A stretch of DNA of 64,000 nt from Pseudomonas sp. efr-133-TYG-5 (GCF_030209175.1 NZ_JARVSM010000001.1:2294001-2358000); one strand, 5' to 3'. Shown: positions 44,841 through 55,346, numbered from the stretch's first letter. Numbers and translations are program-made. Notes: generated by a model from the sequence alone, not told the origin.

Positions 44841-47687
44841 ATGGATAAGACCTACCAGCCGCACGCCATTGAAACTTCCTGGTACAACACCTGGGAGTCC
44901 GAGAACTACTTCGCCCCGCAAGGCGCGGGCGACTCCTACACCATCATGATCCCGCCGCCGAACGTCACCGGCAGCCTGCACATGGGTCACGGTTTCAACA
45001 ACGCGATCATGGACGCGCTGATCCGTTTCCGCCGTATGCAGGGGCGCAACACCCTGTGGCAACCGGGTACCGACCACGCCGGTATCGCCACGCAGATGCT
45101 GGTGGAACGCCAACTCGAAGCCCAGGGCCAGAATCGCCACGACCTGGGCCGGGAAAAATTCCTCGAGAAAGTCTGGGAGTGGAAGGATCAGTCCGGCGGC
45201 AACATCAGCCGGCAGATCCGCCGTCTCGGCTCGTCCGTCGACTGGAGCCGCGAGCGCTTCACCATGGACGACGGCCTCTCGGAAGCGGTCAAGGAAGCCT
45301 TCGTACGCCTGCACGAAGACGGCCTGATCTACCGCGGCAAGCGCCTGGTCAACTGGGACACCAAACTGCACACGGCGATTTCCGACCTCGAAGTGGAGAA
45401 CCACGACGAGAAAGGCTTCCTGTGGAACCTGAAATACCCGCTGGCCGACGGCGCCAAGACCGCTGAAGGCAACGACTTCCTGATCGTCGCCACCACCCGT
45501 CCGGAAACCATGCTCGGCGACTCCGCCGTGGCCGTTAACCCGAACGATGAGCGCTACAAGGCCCTGATCGGCAAGTTCGTCGAGCTGCCCCTGGTGGGCC
45601 GCCGCATCCCGATCATCGCCGACGATTACTGCGATCCGGAATTCGGCACCGGCTGCGTGAAGATCACCCCGGCCCACGATTTCAACGACTACGAAGTCGG
45701 CAAGCGCCACAACCTGCCGCTGCTGAACATCTTCGACAAGAACGCCAACGTGCTGCCGGCAGCGCAGGTGTTCAACCTCGACGGCACGCTGAACGACAGC
45801 ATCGACGGCAAGATCCCGGCCGAGTACGCCGGGCTGGAGCGCTTTGAAGCACGCAAGCAGATCGTGGCCGCGTTCGACGCCGCCGGCCTGCTGGTCAGCG
45901 TCGACGATCACAACCTGAAAGTGCCGAAAGGCGACCGCTCCGGCACCGTCATCGAGCCGTGGCTGACCGACCAGTGGTACGTCTCCACCAAGCCGCTGGC
46001 CGAGCCGGCGATTGCTGCCGTGGAAGACGGCCGCATCCAGTTCGTGCCGAAACAGTACGAAAACATGTACTTCTCGTGGATGCGCGACATCCAGGACTGG
46101 TGCATCAGCCGTCAGCTGTGGTGGGGCCACCGCATCCCGGCCTGGTATGACGAGTCGGGCAAGGTCTACGTCGGTCGCGACGAAGCCGAAGTGCGTGCCA
46201 AGCACAACCTCGGCGCGGACGTCGCGCTGCAGCAGGACAACGACGTGCTCGACACCTGGTTCAGCTCGGGCCTGTGGACGTTCTCCACCCTGGGCTGGCC
46301 GGAACAGACCGAGTTCCTGAAGAAATTCCACTCCACCGACGTGCTGGTCACCGGTTTCGACATCATTTTCTTCTGGGTTGCCCGGATGATCATGCTGACG
46401 ATGCACCTGATCAAGAACGAGGACGGCACCCCGCAGGTGCCGTTCAAGACCGTTTACGTGCACGGTCTGGTGCGTGATGGCCAGGGTCAGAAGATGTCCA
46501 AGTCCAAGGGCAACGTCCTTGACCCGCTGGACATCATCGACGGCATCGAGCTCGAAGCCCTGGTGCAGAAACGCACCTCCGGCATGATGCAGCCGAAACT
46601 GGCGAAGAAAATCGAGAAGCAGACCCGCGACGAGTTCGCCGACGGCATCGCCAGCTACGGCACCGACGCCCTGCGCTTCACCTTCTGCTCGCTGGCTTCC
46701 ACCGGCCGCGACATCAAGTTCGACATGGGCCGCGTCGAGGGCTACCGCAACTTCTGCAACAAGATCTGGAACGCTGCGCGCTATGTTCTGGACAAGGGCG
46801 AAGACTGCGGCCAGAACGGTGAAGCCTACGAGCTGTCGCTGGCCGATCGCTGGATCATCTCGCAGCTGCAGCGCACCGAAGCCGAAGTGACCCGCCAACT
46901 CGATCAGTTCCGCTTCGACCTGGCGGCACAGGCGCTGTACGAGTTCATCTGGAACCAGTACTGCGACTGGTACCTGGAACTGTCCAAACCCGTGCTGTGG
47001 GACGAGAACGCGCCGGTCGAGCGTCAGCGTGGCACCCGTCGCACCCTGGTGCGCGTGCTGGAAGTGGCGCTGCGTCTGGCGCACCCGTTCATGCCGTTCA
47101 TCACTGAAGAAATCTGGCAGCGCATCGCGCCGCTGGCCGGTATTCAGGGCAAGACGATCATGCTGCAACCGTGGCCGGTGGCCAACGAAGAGCGCATCGA
47201 TCCGGCGGCCGAAGACGACATCGAATGGCTCAAGGGCCTGATGCTCGGCACGCGCAACATCCGTGGCGAGATGAACATCGGCCCGGGCAAGCCGCTGCCG
47301 ATCTACCTGAAGAACGTCAGCGCCGAAGACCAGCGTCGCCTGACCGAGAACGAAGCGCTGCTGAAGAAACTGGCGCGTCTGGAATCGATCACCGTGCTGG
47401 CGGCCGGCGAAGAAGCACCGCTGTCCGCCACCGCGCTGGTGGGCGAGATGGAAGTGCTGGTGCCGATGGCCGGGCTGATCGACAAGGGTGCCGAACTGGC
47501 GCGCCTGGACAAGGAAATCCTGCGTCTGCAGGGCGAAGTCCAGCGGGTGGGCGGCAAGCTGTCCAACGCCGGTTTCGTCGACAAGGCGCCGGCCGAAGTC
47601 ATCGACAAGGAACGCGCCAAACTGGCCGAGGCTGAACAGGCCCTGGGCAAACTGGCCGAGCAGCACGCGCGGATTTCCAGCCTGTAA
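44841..47687 (+). CDS. valS: Valyl-tRNA synthetase
   Basis: Class I aminoacyl-tRNA synthetase that charges tRNA-Val and edits Thr. The 948-residue protein has the HIGH-type motif [14 protein letters not shown] (about residues 35-48), the editing domain with [15 protein letters not shown], the KMSKS motif ([11 protein letters not shown]), an anticodon-binding domain and a C-terminal coiled coil ([22 protein letters not shown]). ATG 44841. Confidence 0.98.
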   Translation: MDKTYQPHAIETSWYNTWESENYFAPQGAGDSYTIMIPPPNVTGSLHMGHGFNNAIMDALIRFRRMQGRNTLWQPGTDHAGIATQMLVERQLEAQGQNRHDLGREKFLEKVWEWKDQSGGNISRQIRRLGSSVDWSRERFTMDDGLSEAVKEAFVRLHEDGLIYRGKRLVNWDTKLHTAISDLEVENHDEKGFLWNLKYPLADGAKTAEGNDFLIVATTRPETMLGDSAVAVNPNDERYKALIGKFVELPLVGRRIPIIADDYCDPEFGTGCVKITPAHDFNDYEVGKRHNLPLLNIFDKNANVLPAAQVFNLDGTLNDSIDGKIPAEYAGLERFEARKQIVAAFDAAGLLVSVDDHNLKVPKGDRSGTVIEPWLTDQWYVSTKPLAEPAIAAVEDGRIQFVPKQYENMYFSWMRDIQDWCISRQLWWGHRIPAWYDESGKVYVGRDEAEVRAKHNLGADVALQQDNDVLDTWFSSGLWTFSTLGWPEQTEFLKKFHSTDVLVTGFDIIFFWVARMIMLTMHLIKNEDGTPQVPFKTVYVHGLVRDGQGQKMSKSKGNVLDPLDIIDGIELEALVQKRTSGMMQPKLAKKIEKQTRDEFADGIASYGTDALRFTFCSLASTGRDIKFDMGRVEGYRNFCNKIWNAARYVLDKGEDCGQNGEAYELSLADRWIISQLQRTEAEVTRQLDQFRFDLAAQALYEFIWNQYCDWYLELSKPVLWDENAPVERQRGTRRTLVRVLEVALRLAHPFMPFITEEIWQRIAPLAGIQGKTIMLQPWPVANEERIDPAAEDDIEWLKGLMLGTRNIRGEMNIGPGKPLPIYLKNVSAEDQRRLTENEALLKKLARLESITVLAAGEEAPLSATALVGEMEVLVPMAGLIDKGAELARLDKEILRLQGEVQRVGGKLSNAGFVDKAPAEVIDKERAKLAEAEQALGKLAEQHARISSL

Positions 47688-47704
47688 GGGCAAGCCGCAA
47701 TCAA

Positions 47705-47732
47705 AGAGGGAGGCCAAGTGGCCTCCCTTTTT
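47705..47732 (+). terminator. Terminator after valS
   Basis: GGGAGGCC AAGT GGCCTCCC (47708-47727) followed by TTTTT. About 20 nt after the valS stop. Confidence 0.93.
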
Positions 47733-47758
47733 CATTCCAGAATCCCCACGAATTCCCT

Positions 47759-47846
47759 GTGGGAGCGAGCCTGCTCGCGAAAGCGCTGTGTCAGTCGACT
47801 GATCTGCCGGATGTGTAACCGTCTTCGCGAGCAGGCTCGCTCCCAC
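47759..47846. repeat. REP pair, copy 5
   Basis: GTGGGAGCGAGCCTGCTCGC and GCGAGCAGGCTCGCTCCCAC, about 45 nt apart, between valS and rlmF. Confidence 0.9.
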
Positions 47847-47910
47847 AGTGTTGCCGTCAGATGTGGGACAATGGCCGCCACTTTCAGCCATACCCGAATC
47901 GAACACAGCC

Positions 47911-48930
47911 ATGAACGCCCCCCGCACACCGAAACCTGCGCGCAAGAAGCCTGATGCCGCGACCCCGGCCAAAGCCGCCGAGCCGCGTGAAAAGGCCAGC
48001 CTGCACCCGCGCAATCGCCATCAGGGTCGCTATGACTTCCCGGCGCTGATCAAAACCACACCGGAACTGGCGAAGTTCGTGATCACCAACCCGTACGGCA
48101 AGGAAAGCATCGACTTCGCCAGCCCCGACGCGGTGCGCGTGTTCAACCGGGCGTTGCTCAAGGCGTTCTACGGTATCCAGCATTGGGACATCCCGGCCGA
48201 TTATCTGTGCCCGCCGGTGCCGGGCCGTGCCGACTACATCCACTTCCTGGCTGACCTGCTGGCCAGCCACAACGACGGCGTGGTTCCGCGCGGCGCCATC
48301 GTCAACGTGCTGGACATCGGCATGGGCGCCAACTGCGTTTACCCGCTGATCGGCAACAGCGAATACCGCTGGCACTTCCTCGGTTCGGAAATCGACCCGA
48401 CGGCCGTGGCCGCCGCCCGGGCCATCGTCCAGTCCAACGGTCTGAACAAGGTGATCCAGCTGCGCCAGCAGGAAAACCGCAAGCACATCCTGATCGGCTT
48501 GCTGGAGCCGGGCGAGCGCTTCGACCTGACCATGTGCAACCCGCCGTTCCACGCTTCGATGGAAGAGGCCACCAAGGGCAGCGAGCGCAAGTGGCGCGCG
48601 CTGGGCAAGGCCGATCCGAAACGCAAACTGCCGGTGCTCAACTTCGGTGGCCAGTCCGCCGAGCTGTGGTGCGAGGGCGGCGAAGCACGTTTCGTCACGC
48701 AACTGATCGCCGAGAGTGCGAACTTTGCGCACAAAGTGCTGTGGTTCAGCACGCTGGTGTCGAAAGCCTCGAACCTGCCCGCCATAGAAACCGCGCTGAA
48801 GAAGGCCGGTGTCCTGGAAAGCCAGGTGGTGGAGATGTCTCAGGGACAGAAACAGAGCCGTTTCGTGGCGTGGACCTTCCAGACCAAGTCCGAGCAGCAG
48901 ATCTGGCGGCGCGAGCGCTGGGTGCGCTGA
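47911..48930 (+). CDS. rlmF: 23S rRNA (adenine(1618)-N(6))-methyltransferase RlmF
   Basis: SAM-dependent enzyme that makes m6A1618 of 23S rRNA. The 339-residue protein has a basic, disordered N-terminus (residues 1-40), the SAM site [16 protein letters not shown] and the catalytic motif NPPF ([14 protein letters not shown]). ATG 47911 begins the basic tail; the open frame further upstream (47848) runs into the REP element and is not used. Confidence 0.95.
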   Translation: MNAPRTPKPARKKPDAATPAKAAEPREKASLHPRNRHQGRYDFPALIKTTPELAKFVITNPYGKESIDFASPDAVRVFNRALLKAFYGIQHWDIPADYLCPPVPGRADYIHFLADLLASHNDGVVPRGAIVNVLDIGMGANCVYPLIGNSEYRWHFLGSEIDPTAVAAARAIVQSNGLNKVIQLRQQENRKHILIGLLEPGERFDLTMCNPPFHASMEEATKGSERKWRALGKADPKRKLPVLNFGGQSAELWCEGGEARFVTQLIAESANFAHKVLWFSTLVSKASNLPAIETALKKAGVLESQVVEMSQGQKQSRFVAWTFQTKSEQQIWRRERWVR

Positions 48931-48947
48931 GACACTGCTGATCCCCT

Positions 48948-49036
48948 GTGGGGCGCGAGCCTGCTCGTGAAAGCGTTGGATCAGTCACCTTCGATATTGA
49001 CCGACCTACCGCTTTCGCGAGCAGGCTCGCTCCCAC
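48948..49036. repeat. REP pair, copy 6
   Basis: GTGGGGCGCGAGCCTGCTCG (two changes from consensus) and GCGAGCAGGCTCGCTCCCAC, between rlmF and the hupN terminator. Confidence 0.88.
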
Positions 49037-49070
49037 AAGGGGTAAGGGCCAATTGCCAAATCGCAGGCAC

Positions 49071-49112
49071 AAAAAAACCGTGCCCGGATCACTCCGGCGC
49101 ACGGTTTTTTTT
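49071..49112 (-). terminator. Terminator after hupN (bidirectional)
   Basis: AAAACCGTGC and GCACGGTTTT form a long stem with a GC-rich inner stem (CCGG/CCGG), flanked by A- and T-runs. It lies between the convergent rlmF and hupN genes and can serve both. Confidence 0.9.
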
Positions 49113-49119
49113 GCTGTTC

Positions 49120-49401
49120 TTACTTGTTGATGCTGTCGCTCAGCACTTTGGCTGGAACGAACTTGACCACTTTCTTGGCAGCGATTTCGATGGCAGCGCC
49201 AGTCGATGGGTTACGGCCAGTACGGGCAGGACGCTCGGTCACTTTCAACTTGCCGATACCTGGCAAGGTGATTTCGGCACCGTTTTCCAGCTGATCGGCA
49301 ACGATTTGGCCCAGTTGCTCCAGAGCGTTACGCGCGGTGGTTTTCGGCGCGTCGATAGCTTCAGCGATGTCGGAGATCAGTTGGTCTTTAGTAAGAGCCA
49401 T
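49120..49401 (-). CDS. hupN: HU-family DNA-binding protein (HupN-like)
   Basis: Small nucleoid protein that bends DNA as a dimer. The 93-residue sequence has the HU fold, GEITLPG-like (GAEITLPGIGKLKV) and the beta-arm tip RNP (residues 63-65) in GRNPSTGAA. Its place next to valS and yejK fits the HupN paralogue of P. putida rather than HupB or HupA. ATG 49401 has AAGGAA 6 nt upstream; the longer frame starts in the leader. Confidence 0.94.
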   Translation of the reverse strand: MALTKDQLISDIAEAIDAPKTTARNALEQLGQIVADQLENGAEITLPGIGKLKVTERPARTGRNPSTGAAIEIAAKKVVKFVPAKVLSDSINK

Positions 49402-49942
49402 GTAGTGTTCCTTCCCTATCAAATTCATATGGATTGCAGAGTGCAGTGTCAGCCATCGAGCCCGATCTTCTGGATCTGGCACCCTCGGCGATAACCACGA
49501 CGAGTCGGGTTATAGATGCCGAAATCAGGGTTTGGTTCGACCTGACAAATGCTGATTGCACGCTTAACGCAGTGACTTCGCGTAAGACCGGGCAAAACTA
49601 GCACAGAGACAAGGAAATATCCGCCTCTAGCTAGCCAAATGGTCAGGTTTATTGCGCTAAATCGGTAAATAAATGCATAAGGCCGGGCTCTTGCCGCGAA
49701 TTCGCCCTTCAACCCCGTAATTACGCTGGCGCAGGCGGGAATTTCCAGCCGCGTCATCTATTCAGCAGCGGCCGAAGGCTCAGGCTTCGATCAGAGGCGC
49801 TTTTGATCTGGTTTTGCAAAATCGCAGTCAAAAGATCGCAGCCTCGGGCAGCGCCTGCAGCGAGCCTCGCCCGGAGATTGCGGTACACTGGGCGCTTTTT
49901 CGGGGGAGCGCGCCCTCCTCCCTGCCACCAGCCGAGAAGCCC
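49402..49942. other. Divergent intergenic region hupN/yejK
   Basis: 541 nt without a convincing gene. The middle part (about 49560-49690) is clearly AT-rich (AATCGGTAAATAAATGCATAA), typical of HU promoters. TATAAC on the minus strand at about 49510-49515 could be a -10, but I see no good -35. A GATCGCAGCCT-type repeat lies at 49834-49860. Small reading frames here are not supported. Confidence 0.5.
49834..49860. repeat. GATCGCAGCC-type palindromic repeat
   Basis: AGATCGCAGCCTCGGGCAGCGC plus a flanking TCGCAGTC copy, upstream of yejK. Related to the copies at 6147, 12178, 18624 and 51300. Confidence 0.5.
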
Positions 49943-50947
49943 ATGCCGATCCGTCATTGCATCGTCCACCTGATCGACAAAAAACCCGACGGCAGCCCCG
50001 CGGTTCTGCACGCCCGTGACTCCGAACTGGCGGAGTCCGCGGCTATCGAGAACATGCTCGCCGACCTCAACGAAAGCTATAACGCCAAGCAGGGCAAGGC
50101 CTGGGGCCTGTTTCATCCGGAGTCCGGGGCGTTTCCGTTCAGCGGCTGGCTGAAGGACTATCTCGACGGTGGCCAGGATTTCACCGCGTTCAGCCGGGTG
50201 GCGGTCGAGCACCTGCAAAAACTGATGGAAGAATCCAACCTGTCGGTGGGCGGCCACGTGCTGTTCGCCCATTACCAGCAAGGCATGACCGACTACCTGG
50301 CGATCGCCCTGCTGCACCACAGCGAAGGCGTCGCGGTGACCGACGAGCTCGACGTCACCCCGTCGCGCCACCTCGACCTCGGCCAGTTGCACCTGGCGGC
50401 GCGGATCAACGTTTCCGAGTGGCAGAACAACAAGCAGTCCAAGCAGTACATCTCGTTCATCAAGGGCAAGAACGGCAAGAAGGTCTCGGAATACTTCCGC
50501 GACTTCATCGGCTGCCAGGAAGGCGTCGACGGCCCCGGCGAGACGCGCACCCTGCTCAAGGCCTTCAGCGACTTCGTCGAAAGCGAGGACCTGCCGGAAG
50601 ACTCCGCCCGCGAGAAAACCAAGACCCTGGTCGACTACGCCAGCAGCCAGGCCAAGCTCGGCGAGCCGATGGGCCTGGAAGAACTCTCGGAACTGATCGA
50701 CGAAGATCGGCCGAAAGCCTTCTACGATCACATCCGCAACAAGGACTACGGCCTGTCGCCGGAGATCCCGGCGGACAAGCGCACGCTCAACCAGTTCCGC
50801 CGCTTCACCGGCCGCGCCGAAGGCCTGTCGATCAGCTTTGAAGCGCACTTGCTGGGCTCGAAGATCGAGTATGACGAAGAGGCCGGCACCTTGATCATCA
50901 AGGGTCTGCCGACCTCGCTCACCGATCAGTTGAAGCGCCGCAACTGA
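49943..50947 (+). CDS. yejK: Nucleoid-associated protein YejK
   Basis: Conserved nucleoid protein (also NdpA) of unclear role; it is released from the chromosome fraction with spermidine nucleoids in E. coli. The 334-residue sequence begins [20 protein letters not shown] and has [32 protein letters not shown] and [18 protein letters not shown], all family hallmarks. ATG 49943 is favoured over the frame opening at 49814. Its stop overlaps the next start (TGATG). Confidence 0.95.
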   Translation: MPIRHCIVHLIDKKPDGSPAVLHARDSELAESAAIENMLADLNESYNAKQGKAWGLFHPESGAFPFSGWLKDYLDGGQDFTAFSRVAVEHLQKLMEESNLSVGGHVLFAHYQQGMTDYLAIALLHHSEGVAVTDELDVTPSRHLDLGQLHLAARINVSEWQNNKQSKQYISFIKGKNGKKVSEYFRDFIGCQEGVDGPGETRTLLKAFSDFVESEDLPEDSAREKTKTLVDYASSQAKLGEPMGLEELSELIDEDRPKAFYDHIRNKDYGLSPEIPADKRTLNQFRRFTGRAEGLSISFEAHLLGSKIEYDEEAGTLIIKGLPTSLTDQLKRRN

Positions 50948-51297
50948 TGCTCGGCAATGTGCTGAAAAAAGTTGCCCTGGTGCTGCTGGTGGTTGTCGTC
51001 TATCAGAACTGGGGCAAGATCGAGCGGCTGTTCAACCCGGCGCAGATGGTGGCCGAGCAGGTTCGCGCCAACGCCAATGTCGTGCTCTACGCCACCGACT
51101 GGTGCGGCTACTGCAAGCAGACCAAACGTTTTCTCGACAGCAAGGGGATTGCGTTCAAGGAGTTCGATATCGAGAAGGATGCCGAGGCGCGCAAGGCGTA
51201 TGAGGCGCTGGGTGGACGCGGGATTCCGTTGATCGACGTGAATGGCACGTTGATTCGCGGGTTTGACCCGGATGAGATCCTGGCGGCCTTGAAGTAA
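50947..51297 (+). CDS. Membrane-anchored glutaredoxin-family protein
   Basis: The 116-residue protein has one N-terminal hydrophobic anchor (residues about 7-20) and a glutaredoxin domain with CGYC at residues 53-56 and a GIPLIDV cis-proline site. It is likely a thiol-disulfide enzyme tethered to the inner membrane; the side it faces is unknown. Its ATG overlaps the yejK stop by one base, so it is co-translated. Confidence 0.88.
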   Translation: MLGNVLKKVALVLLVVVVYQNWGKIERLFNPAQMVAEQVRANANVVLYATDWCGYCKQTKRFLDSKGIAFKEFDIEKDAEARKAYEALGGRGIPLIDVNGTLIRGFDPDEILAALK

Positions 51298-51299
51298 CA

Positions 51300-51352
51300 G
51301 CCCGATCAGCAGCTCGCCGCCTGCAAAAGATCAGTGCAGGCGACGAGCTTGT
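51300..51352. repeat. GATC/CGCCTGC-type palindromic repeat
   Basis: GCTCGCCGCCTGCA and TGCAGGCGACGAGC form an inverted pair around AAAGATCAG between the convergent glutaredoxin and GST genes. It may end transcription from both sides. Confidence 0.55.
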
Positions 51353-51356
51353 GCTT

Positions 51357-52292
51357 TCAGCGTGCTTCGATGCGGAAACCAAAGCGCGGGAAGTGCACAT
51401 GCACCACACCGCCACGCTCGTCTTCGCGACGCAGGATCAGCTCCTCGCTGCCGGCAAACAGCAACTCGCCGACCACCGGATCAACCCCGTAGTCCGTCGC
51501 GGCAATCGCCACCTGCTTACCCGCCTGGAAGCCGTTGGGTTCGACAAACGACTCCTCCGGCAACGCCGCCGGTGTCGACTGACGCGCGACCTGCAGCGCC
51601 TCCTCCGCCGACATCTCGCTCGCCGCACCGTGTCCGAAACCGAGCACGCGCGCCAGCCATGCCGCCACCGCCGGATAGGCGTCGACCAGCGGCGCCGTCA
51701 CCGGCGTAGCCTTGAGGAACCACAGCGGGTGGGCCAGGGCGAAGTCGGCAATCGAGGGTTCGCCGAACAGGAAGTCGCCCTGTTCGCGCTGCAATTGCAG
51801 CTCCAGGCGCGCCATGATCGTCGGCCATTGATGCTTGGCCTGCTCGGCCGACAACCGCGTGGCACTCCCACCACTGAACAGCCCGGCACGGTCGGCCAGA
51901 AAGGCCTTGATCGCCTCCGGCGGCAATTTGCCGAAACGCACAGCAACGGATTCCGGTTGAAACACCAGACTGACCGCATGCTGGAACACCACCGAATCGG
52001 CCCACGCGGCGAAACTGGCGACGATCATTTCCTGACCTTCCGGGAAGAACGCCGGCTGCGCTTTCTCCTGCTCCAGACGGCGGGCGATCAGTGCAGTGTC
52101 GCAATAGATGTCGGCGCCGATCTGCAGCACCGGGGTCTTGCGGTAGCCACCGGTCAGGGCGGTCAGGTCAGGCTTGGGCATCACCGGCGAGATATGCACC
52201 GAGCGCCAGGACAAGCCTTTGAAGCCCAACAGCAGCCGGGCCTTTTCGGCAAAGGGAGAAGTCGGATAGTGGTGCAGGATCAACTCGGACAT
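51357..52292 (-). CDS. Glutathione S-transferase family protein
   Basis: The 311-residue protein has an N-terminal thioredoxin-like GST domain (ELILHHYPTSPFAEKARLLLGFKG; KTPVLQIGADIYCDTALIARRLE), a helical GST C-terminal domain (about residues 90-210), and an extra C-terminal segment (about 230-311) that is uncommon for simple GSTs. The substrate is unknown. Possibly a gene for detoxification or stress; it stands alone. Confidence 0.88.
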   Translation of the reverse strand: MSELILHHYPTSPFAEKARLLLGFKGLSWRSVHISPVMPKPDLTALTGGYRKTPVLQIGADIYCDTALIARRLEQEKAQPAFFPEGQEMIVASFAAWADSVVFQHAVSLVFQPESVAVRFGKLPPEAIKAFLADRAGLFSGGSATRLSAEQAKHQWPTIMARLELQLQREQGDFLFGEPSIADFALAHPLWFLKATPVTAPLVDAYPAVAAWLARVLGFGHGAASEMSAEEALQVARQSTPAALPEESFVEPNGFQAGKQVAIAATDYGVDPVVGELLFAGSEELILRREDERGGVVHVHFPRFGFRIEAR

Positions 52293-52376
52293 GCTCGGCT
52301 CCGCCGCACAGAAAGTGAGCCCGCAGCTTAGCGTGCATTTGCATAGCAGCCTACAGATCTGCCTGATGGGAACCGA

Positions 52377-52679
52377 TCAGTCAGATTGATAAGACGCCAC
52401 CAGGCATTCCTTGGCACTCTTCCTGAGCTTTTTGATCAGCCGCTCCTGGCGCAGCGCATCGCTTTTGTCGCGGCAGCGTTCGGTGTAGACCAGGGCCATG
52501 GCCGGACTGGACAGAAAGAAGCGTGCGCCCTTGCCGCTCTGGTGCTTGGCGAAGCGCCGCACGGGATCATCGCTGATCCCGCAGTACAGCGAACCGTTGG
52601 CGGCACGCACGAGGTAGACGAACCAGGACTTGCTCGCTGGAACGTCGGCATCGAGAGGTTTTTCGCTGGGGCTGGTCAC
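52377..52679 (-). CDS. GIY-YIG nuclease family protein
   Basis: The 100-residue protein is a single GIY-YIG domain of the UvrC-N/YhbQ type ([35 protein letters not shown]; seen in pieces) with the conserved Tyr, Arg and Glu (VYTERC). It starts with GTG 52679. Such small proteins are likely DNA or RNA nucleases in repair; the target is unknown. Confidence 0.9.
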   Translation of the reverse strand: MTSPSEKPLDADVPASKSWFVYLVRAANGSLYCGISDDPVRRFAKHQSGKGARFFLSSPAMALVYTERCRDKSDALRQERLIKKLRKSAKECLVASYQSD

Positions 52680-52718
52680 TTGATGATCAGGGTGCGTAGG
52701 AAACAGGCCGCGATCTTA

Positions 52719-53189
52719 TCAGCGACTTGCCTGAAATGCCTTCAGCCCTTTCAAGGCCTGGGCGCGCACGGCGTTGCGCACCAGCGGCGTCCAGCCGAGC
52801 AACAAGCCCTTGAAACCCAGGGCCTGACGCGACCAGCGCCATAGGTCGAAATGGTCATGGTGTTCGCAGATCTTGCCATCACGGAATACGAAACGTGCCT
52901 GGATATCGTTGATCACCACGTTGCCGGTCTGGCTGAACAGGTAAGTCGCCACCCAGTGCACACCGCCGCTGCGCTCGTCGGCGCGGACATTGTCGAATGT
53001 CAGGGAGAAATCCTTGGCCCGCGTGGTGAGCATGCGCCACATGTCGCCGGCATCACGTCCGCGCAGCTCGCCGAAGGCCGGATCGCTGAACACCACGTCG
53101 TCGGTGTAGCAGGCGGCCATGGCCTCGGCGTCGAGGCGCTGGAAGGCCTGGTAGAAGCGGGTGATCAACGCGGCGTGGGCTTCACTCAT
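52719..53189 (-). CDS. NTF2-like (SnoaL-type) domain protein
   Basis: The 156-residue protein is a cone-shaped NTF2-like domain (ITRFYQAFQRLDAEAMAACYTDDVVFSDPAFGEL; DGKICEHHDHFDLWRW). It may bind or change a small hydrophobic molecule; no catalytic set is certain. ATG 53189 is chosen; the frame upstream to 53276 is not family-like. Monocistronic. Confidence 0.85.
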   Translation of the reverse strand: MSEAHAALITRFYQAFQRLDAEAMAACYTDDVVFSDPAFGELRGRDAGDMWRMLTTRAKDFSLTFDNVRADERSGGVHWVATYLFSQTGNVVINDIQARFVFRDGKICEHHDHFDLWRWSRQALGFKGLLLGWTPLVRNAVRAQALKGLKAFQASR

Positions 53190-53303
53190 GGGCAAACTCC
53201 AGAAAATGGACAGATTGCCAGCACGATAAGCTGCAAATCGCAGAAACACTATCGGCATTCGCGCAACAAATACCAAACAAGAGCGGCAAACACTCTGAAA
53301 CCT

Positions 53304-53391
53304 GTGGGAGCGAGCTTGCTCGCGAAAGCGGTGAATCAGTCGCCCTCAATCTTGACTGACCCACGGCTTTCGCGAGCAAGCTCGCTCCCAT
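53304..53391. repeat. REP pair, copy 7
   Basis: GTGGGAGCGAGCTTGCTCGC and GCGAGCAAGCTCGCTCCCA, about 45 nt apart. It lies between the MFS gene (its stop is 6 nt away) and the NTF2-like gene. Confidence 0.9.
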
Positions 53392-53397
53392 GTTTCG

Positions 53398-54684
53398 TCA
53401 GATCTTTTCGCTTTGCACTTGCACGTACAGCGCCCGGCCGGCACCTAGCCCGGCAATGATCGCACCGGTGCCGATGATGCCGAAAATCCAGCCCACGGCG
53501 TTCCAGCCTCCGGTCCAGTCATGCACCACGCCGACCGCAAACGGCCCCATCGAGGCCAGGGTATAACCGAAACCCTGGGACATGCTCGACAGGTTGGCCG
53601 CGACATGCGAATCCCGCGAGCGCAGCACGATCAGGGTCAACGCCAGGCTGAAGGTACCGCCCTGCCCCAGCCCCAACAGAATCGCCCAGCCCCACAGCCC
53701 TTCAATCGGTGCATACAGGCAACCGAACAACCCGCCCAGGGTCAGCGCCATCACCACCACGATTGCCAGACGCTGATCCTTGCCACGGGTCGCCAGCCAG
53801 GGTGCCGCCAGCGAACTGGCGAGCTGGATGATCACCGAACCGGACAACACCAGACCGGCCTGGGTCGGGGTCAGTCCGCGCCCGATCAGGATCGACGGCA
53901 ACCAGCCAAAGACGATGTAGGCCAGCGACGATTGCAGGCCCATGTACAGCGTCACCTGCCAAGCCAGCGGATCGCGCAGCAGACCGCGCACCCGGTAGGC
54001 GACATTGTGCGCGCCGTGTTTCTGCCCGACCTGCGGCAGCCAGAACAGCGCCGCCACCAGCGCCGGAATCACCCAGAAACCCAGGCCCATGGCCCAACTG
54101 TGGTCGAAGTGCTCGCTCAACGGCACGGTCGAACCCGCGGCCATCGCCGCGCCCAGGCACAGGGCCATGGTGTAGACGCCGGTCATGGTTCCGGCGTGCC
54201 TGGCGAAGTCGCGCTTGACGATCCCCGGCAGCAACACACCGATGATGCCGATGCTCGCGCCCCCGAGAATGCTGCCGGCGAACAGGCCGATTTCAGCGAA
54301 ATGGCTGCGCAGAATGATGCCGCCCGCCAGGGTCAGGAGGATGCCGAGCACCACCCTTTCAGCGCCAAACCGCCGCGCCAGGATCGGCGCCAGCGGCGCG
54401 AACAGCCCAAGGCACAGCACCGGCAGCGTGGTCAGCAGTCCGGCCTGGGCAGCCGACAGGCCAAGGCTTTTCGACACCTCGCTGAGCAGCGGCGCCATGC
54501 TCGACAGCGCCGGGCGCAGGTTCAGTGCCACCAGAATCAGCCCCAGCAGCAACAGCCACGGCCGGCGTACCAGCGGCTGGCTCTGCTGCACTTGCTCGTC
54601 GTCGGCCTCGGCGTCGATCAGCAGTTCTTCAAGTTCGGCAACTCTTTTGGAGGTGGTCAGGTTTTTTTCGCGTTCAAGGTTCAT
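53398..54684 (-). CDS. CynX/NimT-family MFS transporter
   Basis: The 428-residue inner-membrane protein has a soluble charged N-terminus (residues 1-40) and 12 predicted membrane segments. ALNLRPALSSMAPLLSEV and GVLLPGIVKRDFA are typical of the CynX/NimT (cyanate or 2-nitroimidazole type) subgroup. The substrate is unknown. Its ATG lies within the 3' end of the FadR-type regulator gene (11 nt overlap), so the regulator very probably controls it. Confidence 0.9.
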   Translation of the reverse strand: MNLEREKNLTTSKRVAELEELLIDAEADDEQVQQSQPLVRRPWLLLLGLILVALNLRPALSSMAPLLSEVSKSLGLSAAQAGLLTTLPVLCLGLFAPLAPILARRFGAERVVLGILLTLAGGIILRSHFAEIGLFAGSILGGASIGIIGVLLPGIVKRDFARHAGTMTGVYTMALCLGAAMAAGSTVPLSEHFDHSWAMGLGFWVIPALVAALFWLPQVGQKHGAHNVAYRVRGLLRDPLAWQVTLYMGLQSSLAYIVFGWLPSILIGRGLTPTQAGLVLSGSVIIQLASSLAAPWLATRGKDQRLAIVVVMALTLGGLFGCLYAPIEGLWGWAILLGLGQGGTFSLALTLIVLRSRDSHVAANLSSMSQGFGYTLASMGPFAVGVVHDWTGGWNAVGWIFGIIGTGAIIAGLGAGRALYVQVQSEKI

Positions 54685-55333
54685 TGATCAACTGTCTCGA
54701 TAGGGCTTTGGCCCGCTCCGGGTCGCGTTGTTCGACCGCATCGAGCAACTCGATGTGCAGATCGAACACTTCCTGACGGCGCGGGACGATGTTCAGGGTC
54801 TGGCGCAATTGCGCGCCGACAATGCTGGAGAAATAGCGATACAGCTCGCTGAGCGTCGGGTTGTGCGCGGCGTCCACCAGACGGCGATGGAACACCAGAT
54901 CACAGGCGATGTAGGTGTCGAGATCGCCGTGGTAATGACTGCCGCTGGTGCCCAGCGCTTCGCGCAGGGCGAGCAGATCCTCATCGGTGCGCCGCAGCGC
55001 GGCCAGGCCGATCGCTTCGACTTCGAGGATGTGCCGGGTCTCGCGCGCCTGCTCCAGCGAGCAGCGGGACAACGCCTTGAGCGTGTCCAGCGGATCGACC
55101 ACCGCGCGCAGATAACTGCCATCGCCCTGGCGGATTTCGATCAACCCGGAGAACGCCAGCACGCGCATGGCTTCCCGCACGGTGTTGCGGCTGATACCGA
55201 GTTCGGCGCTCAGCTCGGGTTCGGTCGGCAGTCGCTGGCCGACCTGCCACACGCCATCGGTAATGCGCTGACGCAACTGATCCAGGGCCTGATCGACCAG
55301 GGATCGCTTAACCAGTGGAGAGATTTCTGACAT
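54674..55333 (-). CDS. FadR-subfamily GntR transcriptional regulator
   Basis: The 219-residue protein has a winged helix-turn-helix (TEPELSAELGISRNTVREAMRVL; residues about 35-60) and an all-helical FCD ligand domain with the conserved His/Asp (CDLVFHRRLVDAAHNPT; VFDLHIELLDAV), which often binds a metal and a carboxylate ligand. ATG 55333 has AGGG 9 nt upstream; a TTG at 55354 is less likely. It probably represses itself and the downstream transporter through the palindrome at 55347-55365. Confidence 0.9.
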   Translation of the reverse strand: MSEISPLVKRSLVDQALDQLRQRITDGVWQVGQRLPTEPELSAELGISRNTVREAMRVLAFSGLIEIRQGDGSYLRAVVDPLDTLKALSRCSLEQARETRHILEVEAIGLAALRRTDEDLLALREALGTSGSHYHGDLDTYIACDLVFHRRLVDAAHNPTLSELYRYFSSIVGAQLRQTLNIVPRRQEVFDLHIELLDAVEQRDPERAKALSRQLINEP

Positions 55334-55346
55334 AGGATTCGCCCTA

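Noticed and set aside
44709-48014. 1101-codon open frame on the minus strand
   Set aside because: Antisense shadow across valS and rlmF; no recognisable protein.
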